Source: a virus
Reading direction: 5' to 3' (one strand)
IMG/VR virus record: IMGVR_UViG_3300031600_000039
Span: 1-21,816 of that record
DNA length: 21,816 nt
Shown: positions 8,055 to 16,045 of the stretch, in pieces
Position numbering within the stretch: position 1 is the stretch's first letter
Layout of the letters: each line of letters opens with the position of its first letter
Notes under the pieces: model-generated
Seen by the model: the letters and a program-made list of their open reading frames with translations, nothing else
The model's database searches: none
Told to the model about the DNA's origin: nothing
Position numbers and translations under genes: made by a program

Positions 8055-9692
8055 ATGTCACATGTAGTATCAGATGCATTAAGATTATATACGGAGCAGT
8101 TCAGAGAGTCTGATAATCTGCTTCACCTAACTAGTGCGCTGCTAAATAACATACCCCAACTTGAGCAAGACTATCAAGACTTACTTAATAACCGGTGGGT
8201 AGATACTGCAATCGGTGAGCAGCTAGATCGCATGGGTGATATCGTCGGGGTGCTACGTCAAGGTAGATCGGATAATGCATATCGCTCAGCTATTAGATTC
8301 CAAATATTTATTAACACCTCAAAGACCGAACCTGAAACTATTATTACGGCAACGAGAGTTTTAAGTGGTGGTGATTTTATTCGTTACTGGGAAAACTATG
8401 CGGCAGGGTTTCAAGTATTTACTGACGGTCCTAATACACTTGATGTTAGTGGATCGGTAATTGATGAGTTCGGTCTTTTATTATCGGGGAATGGTTACTT
8501 AAGTTTTGATGATGGTGCTTCGTTTTTAATGCGCACTTCTTTTGAACCACCTGAAAGTTTAGCCGCCTTCTTAGCTAATATAAAACCAGCTGGTGTTGAT
8601 AGTGTAGCAGTCAGCTTCTCTTTAGGAGAGACTCCATTGTTTGGATACGGATCTGACTTCAATACTTTTAATTTAACACTAGATGACGGAGGTGAATTTG
8701 AACTATACGATGGAAACTTCCTTGGTGGGGTACTTGATTTTGGCGCTGTTAGCCCTGATGGTTTTGAAGGTTATGCCGAGATGGTACTACAAAAACTTAC
8801 CACTGATAATATGGGTGACCTTGCTATCAGCAGTAATATTGTCGATCCTATCAATACTGGTGTTAAGCTTGAAGGTATTCCTGATGATACCTTATCTAGG
8901 TTTATATTAGCCGAGCCGGGAATTGACTTGGATGATTTAGATGTGCAGGAAGCGCTTAATGTATTTACGGCTATTGAAACTATTGAACAGACTTTTGATG
9001 AAGAGCCATTTGGGCTGCGTGTTTATGGTGATGATTTATTTGTACTTGATGATGATGATAATTTTATATTAGCGGATGGCGAAGATTATGCGATTGTGGT
9101 AGATGAGTTTATCGATGACGCTAGATTGACCTTTGATAATGGCGATCCTGCTTTAGTATTTGTTGCTACAAATGAGAAGGACGAAATGCTGCTAGAGGGT
9201 GGTGATAATTTTGTACTAGATGATAATGAAGACTTTTTACTTTCAATTGATGAGCCCGGATTTAGTGAAGGCGCTCTTATAACTGATGATGGTGGAGACT
9301 TCGCATCCTTAATTACTGAGACCACAGCTGATACCTTTGTGCTAGATGACACAGAAGAATTACAAATTGCACGTCAAGCGCTAGTCGAAGACGTAACAAA
9401 ACTTGCAACTGATAATGGATATGGTATTCTATTAGATGATGATAGTTTACTAGGTGTAGGTATCGAGGCAAAGCTTGCAGTGCCTGCATATCTAGAATTG
9501 GAAAACGATGCTGAGTTTGGACTGATCACCTATGGAGCCGCTCCCGGTGAGGGTATACTGGAGGTCGACAACGAGGCTGAGTTTGAATTAAATATCTTTA
9601 GTGTCTTAGATGAGCAATCACCATTGCTCGTCTTTGACCAAAACCAGACCCCGAAAGAGGGCGGAAAATATGTGGAAGGTTTAGTAGCATAA
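8055..9692 (+). CDS. DUF2612-like baseplate wedge protein with acidic repeat tail
   Basis: The first 125 or so residues match the DUF2612 / P2 gpI type of wedge protein: NIPQLEQDYQDLLNNRWVDTAIGEQLDRMGDIVGV, then QGRSDNAYRSAIRFQIFINTSKTEPETII. This follows a J-like protein in many contractile phages and joins the wedge to the fibres. The remaining 400 residues are very different. They are strongly acidic, with about ten short beta-like units of the form L-D-D/N-x-x-x-F-x-L (for example FVLDDDDNFILADGEDY, NFVLDDNEDFLLSIDE, LELENDAEFGL, LEVDNEAEFEL). Standard DUF2612 proteins are much shorter (around 200 residues), so this looks like a fusion to a stalk or metal-binding domain. The ATG lacks a clear ribosome site but lies 1 base after the J stop, so coupling is likely. 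Confidence 0.7.
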   Translation: MSHVVSDALRLYTEQFRESDNLLHLTSALLNNIPQLEQDYQDLLNNRWVDTAIGEQLDRMGDIVGVLRQGRSDNAYRSAIRFQIFINTSKTEPETIITATRVLSGGDFIRYWENYAAGFQVFTDGPNTLDVSGSVIDEFGLLLSGNGYLSFDDGASFLMRTSFEPPESLAAFLANIKPAGVDSVAVSFSLGETPLFGYGSDFNTFNLTLDDGGEFELYDGNFLGGVLDFGAVSPDGFEGYAEMVLQKLTTDNMGDLAISSNIVDPINTGVKLEGIPDDTLSRFILAEPGIDLDDLDVQEALNVFTAIETIEQTFDEEPFGLRVYGDDLFVLDDDDNFILADGEDYAIVVDEFIDDARLTFDNGDPALVFVATNEKDEMLLEGGDNFVLDDNEDFLLSIDEPGFSEGALITDDGGDFASLITETTADTFVLDDTEELQIARQALVEDVTKLATDNGYGILLDDDSLLGVGIEAKLAVPAYLELENDAEFGLITYGAAPGEGILEVDNEAEFELNIFSVLDEQSPLLVFDQNQTPKEGGKYVEGLVA

Positions 9693-10174
9693 TGACAGAT
9701 ATTGAGAAACCAGATGACAAACCGAGATGGGCAAGTGACGATGTCATTAGTCCAATCACTGGCGTGCTAAATGTAGTGCCGCCACCAGAGAGTAAACGTA
9801 ATGTTGGTTACAATACATTTGAGCCACCTGCTCGTAACTTCGACAATTGGCTACAACGCTATAACTATTTATGGGTTGAATTCTTAGAGGACCGAGTTGT
9901 AAATCGCCAGCCTGTTACAGATGGCAATGGCCTTGAGATCTTTAATAAGGATGATGTACTGATAACTTTATATGCTATCGATACAACAACCCCAGCAAAT
10001 TATATACATGCAGTTGGATATAGAGCAGCGTCAACTAATCCCGTACTAAATGTAATTTCGAATAACGTATTAACACTAGGTACAAGTAGTACCACTGGAA
10101 CCCAACAAATTTTAGGCGGCTTACCCGAAGATATAATTATCTATGGTCAGATGCAAAAGATAAGTAATAATTAA
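9692..10174 (+). CDS. Small fibre-associated tail protein (unassigned)
   Basis: This 160-residue protein begins with a proline-rich, acidic segment (KPDDKPRWASDD). It contains PPESKRNVGYNTFEPPARNFDNWLQRYNYLWVEFLEDR (residues about 31-68), a pattern (P-x-x-x-K-x-x-G, then P-P-x-x-x-x-N-W-L ... W) that I recognise from the N-termini of phage tail collar and adhesin proteins, where it attaches to the baseplate. The C-terminal half is beta-rich and Thr/Ser/Asn-rich. Its ATG overlaps the stop of the wedge gene (TAATG), and it directly precedes the long fibre gene. It is most likely an adaptor between baseplate and fibre. I do not recognise a named family, and no catalytic motif is visible. Confidence 0.5.
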   Translation: MTDIEKPDDKPRWASDDVISPITGVLNVVPPPESKRNVGYNTFEPPARNFDNWLQRYNYLWVEFLEDRVVNRQPVTDGNGLEIFNKDDVLITLYAIDTTTPANYIHAVGYRAASTNPVLNVISNNVLTLGTSSTTGTQQILGGLPEDIIIYGQMQKISNN

Positions 10175-10186
10175 AGGAGCTAATAT

Positions 10187-12013
10187 ATGCCACGTCAGAT
10201 AACCGATTTACCAATTGCAACCCAAGCAGATGATGCTGATCTACTTTTACTCCGTCAAGGTTTATTCGATAAACAACTTGATGTTTCAGTTTTATTAGAC
10301 GGCTTATTAAAAGCAGACAATAACTTAGCAGATGTTTTAGATCCAGCAGCAGCGAGAACTAACTTAGGCATTAACACAGCTGACTTTTTAGAGTCTGCAA
10401 ATAACCTATCCGATGTTGCTAACGCAGCGACGGCGCTTACTAACTTAGGAGGGGCTGCAAGTGGTGATGTACTTCTTAAAGCTAACAACCTAAGTGATGT
10501 TGCCAATGCAGCAACCGCACGCACGAACCTAGGTATCGATACAACAGACTTTCTTTTAACAACAAATAACTTAAGTGATCTAGATGATAACGGCGTTGCT
10601 AGAACTAACTTAGGCGTGCCGGCAACAAGTGATGTATTAATCGCAGCGGATAACTTATCTGATGTTGCTAATGCTGGAACGGCTAGAACAAACTTAGATG
10701 TTCCAAGTACAACGGAGGCATTATTAGTTGCTAACAATTTATCTGATATCGCTAACACTGCCACTGCTAGAGCTAACCTTGGAATCGATACGAGTGACTT
10801 CCTATCGACAGCTAACAACTTAAGTGATTTAGCTAACGCCTCTACGGCTCGAGTAAATCTTGACGTCCCTTCGAATACTGAAGCGCTACTTGTAGCAAAT
10901 GATTTATCCGATATTGGAAACGCAGGAACTGCTAGAACTAATTTAGGTATTGATCTTTCATTATATCTGGAGGCATCGAATAACTTAAGTGACGTTGCTA
11001 ACGCAGCGACAGCTAGAGCAAACCTCGGGATCGATACAAGTGACTTCCTTGCATCTGCTAATAACTTATCGGATTTAGCAAACGCAGCTACGGCTAGAAC
11101 GAACTTAAGTGTTCCTTCCACTACCGAGGCACTACTTGCTGCCAATGATTTAAGTGATTTAGCAAATGCTGGTACGGCGAGAACAAACCTTGGGATTGAC
11201 TTAAGCTTATATACTGAGAATGCAAATAACTTAAGTGACTTGGCAAACGCTGCCACGGCTCGTACTAATTTAGATGTACCGAGTACAACCGAAGCGCTTT
11301 TAGCAGCTAACAATTTATCCGACGTTGCTAATGCAGCAACTGCCAGAACGAACTTAGGAATTGATACGAGTGATTTCCTTGCAGCTGCAAACAACTTATC
11401 TGACCTTGCCAATGCTGGAACTGCTAGAACAAACTTAGATGTACCTTCAACAACGGAAGCGCTTTTAGCAGCTAATGATTTAAGTGATCTAGCGAATGCG
11501 GCAACAGCTCGTACCAACTTAGGAGTTTCGGCAACGGCTGATACTTTACTAGTTGCTAACAACTTATCAGATGTAGCAAATGCAGCAACGGCACTAACAA
11601 ACTTAGGTGCTCAAGATGCAGCGACAGCAGCCGTGCTAGATGCGACGAATGACTTTAACTTTAACGTTCAACAGGAAGCGCAGCTTAAAAACTATAGTGA
11701 AACTTCAGATGCGGTTGGTAGCATAACTGGAACCGCTGACTTTGATTTTGTCGATGGTAATGTTAAGACAGCCACGGTAACTGGAACAGTAACTATAACA
11801 TTTTCAAATCCACCAGCATCAGGGCAGGGTGGTAGCTTTTTCTTAATCTTAACTAATGGCGGAAGTAATGCGGTAACATGGCCCGCTTCAGTTCAGTGGT
11901 CAGATGGAACGGCTCCAACTTTAACAGCTGCAGGAACTGACTTGTTAGTATTTACAACAGTCGATGGCGGCACGACATATTATGGAGCGCTTGCTGGTAA
12001 GGCAATGGCTTAA
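10187..12013 (+). CDS. Long tail fibre protein with 16 NNLSD-type repeats
   Basis: The 608-residue protein has three parts. Residues 1-43 are an N-terminal attachment segment (QITDLPIATQADDADLLLLR). Residues 45-486 consist of 16 tandem units of 27-28 residues with the consensus N-N-L-S-D-x-A-N-A-x-T-A-R-T-N-L-G-I/V. The last 110 residues form a beta-rich tip (TATVTGTVTITFSNP, WPASVQWSDGTAPTLTAAGTD, ending GALAGKAMA). The NNLSD-x-A-N-A-A-T-A-R-T-N-L repeat is well known in the shafts of phage tail fibres. This protein would form a trimeric stalk that reaches a host surface receptor. AAAGGAG precedes the ATG. The shorter gene at 13763 shares its start and tip regions but has only three units. 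A beta-propeller gene follows after a 9-base gap. Confidence 0.88.
   Translation: MPRQITDLPIATQADDADLLLLRQGLFDKQLDVSVLLDGLLKADNNLADVLDPAAARTNLGINTADFLESANNLSDVANAATALTNLGGAASGDVLLKANNLSDVANAATARTNLGIDTTDFLLTTNNLSDLDDNGVARTNLGVPATSDVLIAADNLSDVANAGTARTNLDVPSTTEALLVANNLSDIANTATARANLGIDTSDFLSTANNLSDLANASTARVNLDVPSNTEALLVANDLSDIGNAGTARTNLGIDLSLYLEASNNLSDVANAATARANLGIDTSDFLASANNLSDLANAATARTNLSVPSTTEALLAANDLSDLANAGTARTNLGIDLSLYTENANNLSDLANAATARTNLDVPSTTEALLAANNLSDVANAATARTNLGIDTSDFLAAANNLSDLANAGTARTNLDVPSTTEALLAANDLSDLANAATARTNLGVSATADTLLVANNLSDVANAATALTNLGAQDAATAAVLDATNDFNFNVQQEAQLKNYSETSDAVGSITGTADFDFVDGNVKTATVTGTVTITFSNPPASGQGGSFFLILTNGGSNAVTWPASVQWSDGTAPTLTAAGTDLLVFTTVDGGTTYYGALAGKAMA
10319..11644 (+). 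repeat. 16 in-frame tandem repeats of 81-84 bases in the fibre gene
   Basis: Sixteen units encode 27-28 residues each (442 residues in all). Two alternating tails are seen, GIDTSDFL-type and VPSTTEALL-type, with a third, GIDLSLY, in two units. The Ser of the NLSD core is written as AGT, TCC, TCT, TCG or TCA in different units, so units are close in protein but clearly different in DNA. Confidence 0.92.
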
Positions 12014-12022
12014 GGAGGCAAA

Positions 12023-12961
12023 ATGATTGAAAAGAAAAACTACTTTGCAGCAGCACAAATTCTAGCCGGAGGCGGCGGTGGCGGTGGTTCGGCGACAACT
12101 TTGTATGGCGTTAAAGATGATCGATTGTTTTCTTATGATCTAGATACAGACACTGAAGATTTTAACTTAGTCACTACTACTTCTGTCAATGTTTTTATGG
12201 ATGCTAATAGCACTAACCTTTTTACTGCTACCTTTGCGGATATCGAAGTAGAAAAGTTTGACTTAACAGGCAGTAATATTTGGACTAACACAGATCACAC
12301 TTCTTTTGTTAGAGGGGTCATAGTCGATGCTAGTGGAAATGTTTACTCATGCGCATCTGATAATACGGTTCGTAAAATGAATTCTGCGGGTGTTAATCAG
12401 TGGACTAATACAGATCATACTGATGATGTGTTTGCGGTTGCTATTGATGATGCAGGTGATGTAATTTCAACAGGTCTTGATAGCACAGTTCGCAAAATTA
12501 ATTCAGGAACTGGAGTGCAGACATGGTCTTATGCTTTAGGTAATAGAGGTATTGCAGTTTGTTGTGATGACTCAGGAAATAGTTTTGCATGTGGGATTGA
12601 TAATAATAACGTAACAAAAATAGATAGTACCGGATCGTTCGTTTGGAACTTTACTACGTCGAGTAACTATGCACGTGCGTTAACTTGTGATAATGATGGC
12701 AACCTCTATACAGCAGGCCGTGGTCAAAGAGTGCACAAAGTAGATACCAGCGGATCGGAAGTTTGGAATTATAACGTTGGAGTAGATTGTACCTCTGTTG
12801 CTGTTGACTTAAATAACTTTGTTTACGTTGGAGATTCATTTGGAGATATAACCGTGTTAAATGATAGTGGTACTTTTGTTAAAACAATAACAACATCAGG
12901 TGGTGGTGTTGTTAACTCATTAGTAACAAATGATTTAAGAGTGCCAGTGTTTAGACCGTAA
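12023..12961 (+). CDS. Beta-propeller tail adhesin with glycine hinge (first copy)
   Basis: The 312-residue protein has a short helical N-terminus (KKNYFAAAQIL), a run of seven glycines (residues 16-22), then six or so repeats of about 40 residues. Each repeat has the form V-Y/F-x-x-G-x-D-x-x-V-x-K-x-x-x-x-G-x-x-x-W-x-x-x ... A-V-x-x-D-x-x-G-N, for example WTNTDHTDDVFAVAIDDAGD. This is the pattern of NHL/PQQ-type beta-propellers. There is no signal peptide, and the gene sits between fibre genes, so a virion adhesin or receptor-binding role is inferred rather than an enzyme role; no catalytic site is visible. AAGGAGG is ideally placed before ATG 12023. The gene at 15087 has the same layout. 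A free (non-virion) role cannot be excluded. Confidence 0.7.
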   Translation: MIEKKNYFAAAQILAGGGGGGGSATTLYGVKDDRLFSYDLDTDTEDFNLVTTTSVNVFMDANSTNLFTATFADIEVEKFDLTGSNIWTNTDHTSFVRGVIVDASGNVYSCASDNTVRKMNSAGVNQWTNTDHTDDVFAVAIDDAGDVISTGLDSTVRKINSGTGVQTWSYALGNRGIAVCCDDSGNSFACGIDNNNVTKIDSTGSFVWNFTTSSNYARALTCDNDGNLYTAGRGQRVHKVDTSGSEVWNYNVGVDCTSVAVDLNNFVYVGDSFGDITVLNDSGTFVKTITTSGGGVVNSLVTNDLRVPVFRP

Positions 12962-13004
12962 AAGCACGATAATTTACAATTGTAGTTTTAATAGCTTTTT
13001 TAAA

Positions 13005-13033
13005 AAGACAGTTGAGTAAAAATAAAATATAAT
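13005..13033 (+). promoter_or_regulatory. Candidate promoter for the homing endonuclease gene
   Basis: AAGACA (13005-13010), 17 bases, then a perfect TATAAT (13028-13033). A start point about 7 bases on would fall at the ATG at 13040, and there is no SD before it, so the transcript could be leaderless. The stretch is very AT-rich, so a chance match is possible. Confidence 0.4.
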
Positions 13034-13039
13034 GATGAT

Positions 13040-13750
13040 ATGAATAATATAAACTTAGACACTAGAAAAGAATTAATTGGGCAGGGCATATATTCTATTA
13101 CGAATATAGCAACCAAAGAGGTTTATATTGGCTCTACCATTAATTTGAAAAAAAGAATACATCAGCATTTTAATGATCTTTCTCGTAACGATCATGATAA
13201 TAAAAACTTGCAAAAAAGTTATAATAAATATGGTTCGGAGTTTTTTGTTTTTGACGTTCTTGAGCATTATGAAAATATAGAAAGAGACTTTTTGTTTGAA
13301 AGAGAAAATATCTATATAAAAAAATATAAAGACAATATGTTTAATATGTCTTTAGATGCTAAGTGTGTAAAAGGTGTTCAGTTAAAACACACCCCAGAAA
13401 GTAAAAAAAAGATATCGTTAAAAAGTTTAGCTAATTGGCAGGATCCAGACTATTTAAGAAAGATGGAATCTAGGATTCATACCGAAGAAACTAAAGCCAA
13501 AATGAGCGATGCCCATAAAGGCAAAAAGTATAGTTTGGGTTATAAACACGATGATGAGTTTGGTGCTAAAATTAGTGAAAGGATGACAAAAAACAATCCT
13601 TTTAAAGGCCAAAAACATACAGAAGAGACTAGAAAAAAAATGTCCGAATGGCAAAAAACTAGGCCAGCTCCAAGTGAGGAGACTCGTCAAAAACTTAGAG
13701 AAGCAGCTTTAAAACGCTGGAATAAAAATAAAGAACTTAATAAAAATTAG
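13040..13750 (+). CDS. GIY-YIG homing endonuclease with NUMOD3 motifs
   Basis: The 236-residue protein carries GIY at residues 16-18, YIG at 29-31, a likely catalytic Arg in LKKRIHQHF (R39) and a likely metal-binding Glu in ERENIYI (E89). The C-terminal half has at least three NUMOD3-type DNA-binding repeats (HTEETKAKMSDAHKGKK, GQKHTEETRKKMSEWQKTR, SEETRQKLREAALKRW). Such free-standing endonucleases cut related phage genomes lacking the gene and spread by recombination. The gene is richer in A/T, Lys and Asn than its neighbours, and 78 bases separate it from the preceding gene, suggesting separate acquisition. It lies between two adhesin cassettes, a typical place for it to favour its own cassette in mixed infection. 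All key motifs are intact, so it is probably active. Confidence 0.92.
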   Translation: MNNINLDTRKELIGQGIYSITNIATKEVYIGSTINLKKRIHQHFNDLSRNDHDNKNLQKSYNKYGSEFFVFDVLEHYENIERDFLFERENIYIKKYKDNMFNMSLDAKCVKGVQLKHTPESKKKISLKSLANWQDPDYLRKMESRIHTEETKAKMSDAHKGKKYSLGYKHDDEFGAKISERMTKNNPFKGQKHTEETRKKMSEWQKTRPAPSEETRQKLREAALKRWNKNKELNKN

Positions 13751-13762
13751 AGGAATTGTAAT

Positions 13763-14500
13763 ATGCCAGATCCACGTCAAATAACTGAGCTCCCTATTGC
13801 TACACAGGCCGATGATGCTGATTTAATGCTAATGAGACAAGGCTTGTTTGATAAACAAGTTGAAGTTGATTTAATAAGAGCTGGGCTTTTAAGAAGCACA
13901 AATAATTTATCTGATCTAGATGATCCTGCTGCGGCAAGAGTTAACCTAGGCGTTGCCACTGGTAACTTCCTTCAGGTTGCAAATGACTTATCTGATCTTA
14001 ATGATCCTGCTACGGCAAGAGTTAACTTAGGTGTTGATACATCTGATTTCTTATCTGCTACAAATAACCTATCGGATTTAACAAGTACAACAGCTGCACT
14101 TACTAACCTATCTGCTGCTGGCCTAACTGTTGACAATGATTATGGTTTTAACATTCAAGAGAATATGCAGATCCAAAGTTATAGTGAAGTCACTAATAAC
14201 ATCGGTAACGTAACAGGTGTGCAGGCTTTAGACTTAGCAGTAAGTAATATTCATTCAGTAACAGTAACTGGTAACACTACTTTTAGTTTTACAAATCCAG
14301 CGTCAGCAGGGCAGACATCAAGTTTATTTTTAGAAATAACAAATGGTGGTAGTGCATCAGTAGCATGGCCGGCAAGTGTCCAGTGGCCAGCAGGAACTGC
14401 GCCGACTTTAACAACAGCAGGTACTGACATCTTGATCTTTATCACAAGAGATGCAGGAACCACATGGCGTGGCGTGTTATCAGGTAAAGATTTTAGTTAA
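13763..14500 (+). CDS. Short tail fibre protein, related to the long fibre
   Basis: The 245-residue protein shares the N-terminal segment (RQITELPIATQADDADL, GLFDKQVEVD) and the C-terminal beta tip (TVTGNTTFSFTNPASAGQ, WPASVQWPAGTAPTLTTAGTD) with the gene at 10187, but has only three NNLSD-type units, from base 13901. The DNA of the shared parts differs at many third codon positions, so the copies are old or come from different phages. GAGGA lies 8 bases before the ATG. Both would be trimeric fibre subunits that dock on the baseplate by the same N-terminal segment. The short shaft would place its tip closer to the baseplate. It is followed by a chaperone-like gene and a beta-propeller gene. 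Confidence 0.85.
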   Translation: MPDPRQITELPIATQADDADLMLMRQGLFDKQVEVDLIRAGLLRSTNNLSDLDDPAAARVNLGVATGNFLQVANDLSDLNDPATARVNLGVDTSDFLSATNNLSDLTSTTAALTNLSAAGLTVDNDYGFNIQENMQIQSYSEVTNNIGNVTGVQALDLAVSNIHSVTVTGNTTFSFTNPASAGQTSSLFLEITNGGSASVAWPASVQWPAGTAPTLTTAGTDILIFITRDAGTTWRGVLSGKDFS

Positions 14501-14524
14501 TAGAAAAAACAGCGGAGAATAATT

Positions 14525-15076
14525 ATGAGCATATATGCAAAAGTAGAAGGCGGTGAGGTGGTTTCAAAAGGAGCCCTTCCAAGGAATTCTGAAACGATAA
14601 GTGGATTTAACATGCTAGGTGATGTTGAGCTAAAGACTTATGGATACTATCCATACTCTGAAACAATCCCATCATACGATGCTAACACTGAAAAGCTTGG
14701 AGCTTTAACTTATACTATTAATGATGAGGATGTTGTAGGCTCTTATCCAGTTGAGGCTTTATCGCCTGCTGAGTTAACTACTAAGAAAAATAACCTAGTA
14801 GCAAGAGTCATGCCAAAGTTAAATGACTATATGTTTAAAACTGACTGGGTAGAAATTGCAGGTGCTAACTTAACAACTCCTGAAAAAGATGCTTACGATA
14901 CTTTAAGAACTAATATGGGAACGGCTAAAGCTGATCTAGATACTTATACAGCTGCTGAGCTTGCTGGTCTTGAGGCTAAGTTAAACGCATGTAACAAATG
15001 TATGTATTCACGCTTTGGAGCATTTAGTTCATTCATGACAGATTTAGATACCGAGCTTGCAACCCTAACAGCATAA
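14525..15076 (+). CDS. Putative tail fibre assembly / chaperone-like protein
   Basis: The 183-residue protein has the N-terminal pattern YAKVEGGEVVSKGALPRNS, followed by a YGYYPYSETIPSYD segment. This is like the start of many small phage proteins annotated as tail fibre assembly proteins, where a YAxVExGxV strand precedes a Y-G-x-x-P motif. Residues 90-183 are mainly helical, with a Cys-x-x-Cys (NACNKCMYSRF) near the end. It sits between the short fibre and the second beta-propeller gene, with GGAG 8 bases before its ATG, which suits a chaperone or a virion component of the fibre. I cannot separate these two roles. The first adhesin cassette has no counterpart, so this protein may serve both fibres. 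Confidence 0.5.
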   Translation: MSIYAKVEGGEVVSKGALPRNSETISGFNMLGDVELKTYGYYPYSETIPSYDANTEKLGALTYTINDEDVVGSYPVEALSPAELTTKKNNLVARVMPKLNDYMFKTDWVEIAGANLTTPEKDAYDTLRTNMGTAKADLDTYTAAELAGLEAKLNACNKCMYSRFGAFSSFMTDLDTELATLTA

Positions 15077-15086
15077 GGAGGCTTAC

Positions 15087-16043
15087 ATGTTAAAAGAAAG
15101 AGCAATCCTAGCGGCTGCATCTGAACCGTCAAATACAGGTGGCGGCGGTGAGTCTGAATTTATTTGGGGAGCTGATGATTCTCACGACGTCAAAAAGTTT
15201 GATCGTTTTGGTAATGAGCTGTGGTCTTATACGACCTTTACTTCAACAATAAGACGAACTTATGTTGATACTGCTGGTAATGTTTACGTTTCTGAGAATG
15301 CGGGCAATACGGCAAAACTAGACCCTAATGGTAATGAGCTTTGGAATCTTTTTGTAAGATCTTATGGTGTGGCATTAGATAGTAATGGCGATGTCATTAG
15401 TGCATCTACTAATGATGGCTTAGTAAGAAAGTTAAGTACTACAAACGGTTCAACTTTATGGACTTATGATCCAGTTGATGAAGCTACTTACATCTTAGCT
15501 ATTGCTGTCGATTCTTCTGATAACATATATTTTGCAAACCGAAGTTTTTTGTTTAAAATAAATACTTCAGGTAATCAAGTCTTTAAACTAGCCGTCTCTT
15601 TAGGACCAAACTCAGTAAGAGGAATTGCTGTAAATTCATCTGGAGAAATTTTTACTGCTAATGGTAGTGGTACTTTATCTTATTTTAATTCTTCAGGATC
15701 TTTTGTTAGGTCGGTTTCAGTTGGTGGTTTTCCTTATGGTGTAGTTATAGACAGAGATCAAAATGTTTTTGTATGTGGTCAAGGCTCTACAAATACTTTA
15801 AGAAAATATAATTCAGATTTAACCTCGTTATTAGAATCATATGATGCATCTAATGCAACAACATACTTTTATACTTTGGCAGCGGATGATGACGGGTTTA
15901 TATACGCTGCATCTAGGGCTGGTCAAACTGGAATATTTAAGTTTGATACAAATTTAAATTTACAGCTAACTGTTGATACTACAGCTAACTATGTATCAGC
16001 AGCTGTACTGCCGGGTCGTTTAAATGTTTCACAGGGGTTATAA
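15087..16043 (+). CDS. Beta-propeller tail adhesin with glycine hinge (second copy)
   Basis: The 318-residue protein has the same design as the gene at 12023: a short helical N-terminus (LKERAILAAAS), a GGGG hinge (residues 18-21), then about seven repeats of around 40 residues (for example VKKFDRFGNELWSYTTF, AKLDPNGNELWNLFV, VRKLSTTNGSTLWTYD, IAVDSSDNIYFANRS). The blades fit an NHL/PQQ-type propeller of seven blades. Sequence identity with the first copy is limited to the motif positions, so they are distant relatives. AAGGAGG before the ATG gives strong translation. Position after a fibre and a chaperone-like gene points to a receptor-binding role; this is inference. Confidence 0.7.
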   Translation: MLKERAILAAASEPSNTGGGGESEFIWGADDSHDVKKFDRFGNELWSYTTFTSTIRRTYVDTAGNVYVSENAGNTAKLDPNGNELWNLFVRSYGVALDSNGDVISASTNDGLVRKLSTTNGSTLWTYDPVDEATYILAIAVDSSDNIYFANRSFLFKINTSGNQVFKLAVSLGPNSVRGIAVNSSGEIFTANGSGTLSYFNSSGSFVRSVSVGGFPYGVVIDRDQNVFVCGQGSTNTLRKYNSDLTSLLESYDASNATTYFYTLAADDDGFIYAASRAGQTGIFKFDTNLNLQLTVDTTANYVSAAVLPGRLNVSQGL

Positions 16044-16045
16044 TT

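Noticed and set aside
8683-8910. Small hydrophobic + strand frame inside the wedge gene
   Set aside because: It is fully inside a well-supported gene in another frame and has no function-suggesting pattern beyond hydrophobicity; GGAGG upstream is part of a D-G-G-E codon run.
10255-11562. Long open frame (435 residues) on the - strand opposite the fibre repeats
   Set aside because: It is the mirror of the tandem repeat, low in complexity with repeated K/S/A units, has no ribosome site, and exists because the repeat codons lack stop triplets on the other strand.
10319-11644. CRISPR-like periodic array
   Set aside because: The 81-84-base units are in-frame coding repeats of a fibre protein without constant repeats and unique spacers.
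12962-13039. Terminator after the first beta-propeller gene
   Set aside because: The CTTTTTTAAAAAG stretch is only A/T pairing without a G/C stem, so no rho-independent terminator can be claimed.
10187-16043. Diversity-generating retroelement acting on the adhesins
   Set aside because: No reverse transcriptase gene and no template/variable repeat pair with adenine-specific changes was seen in the window.
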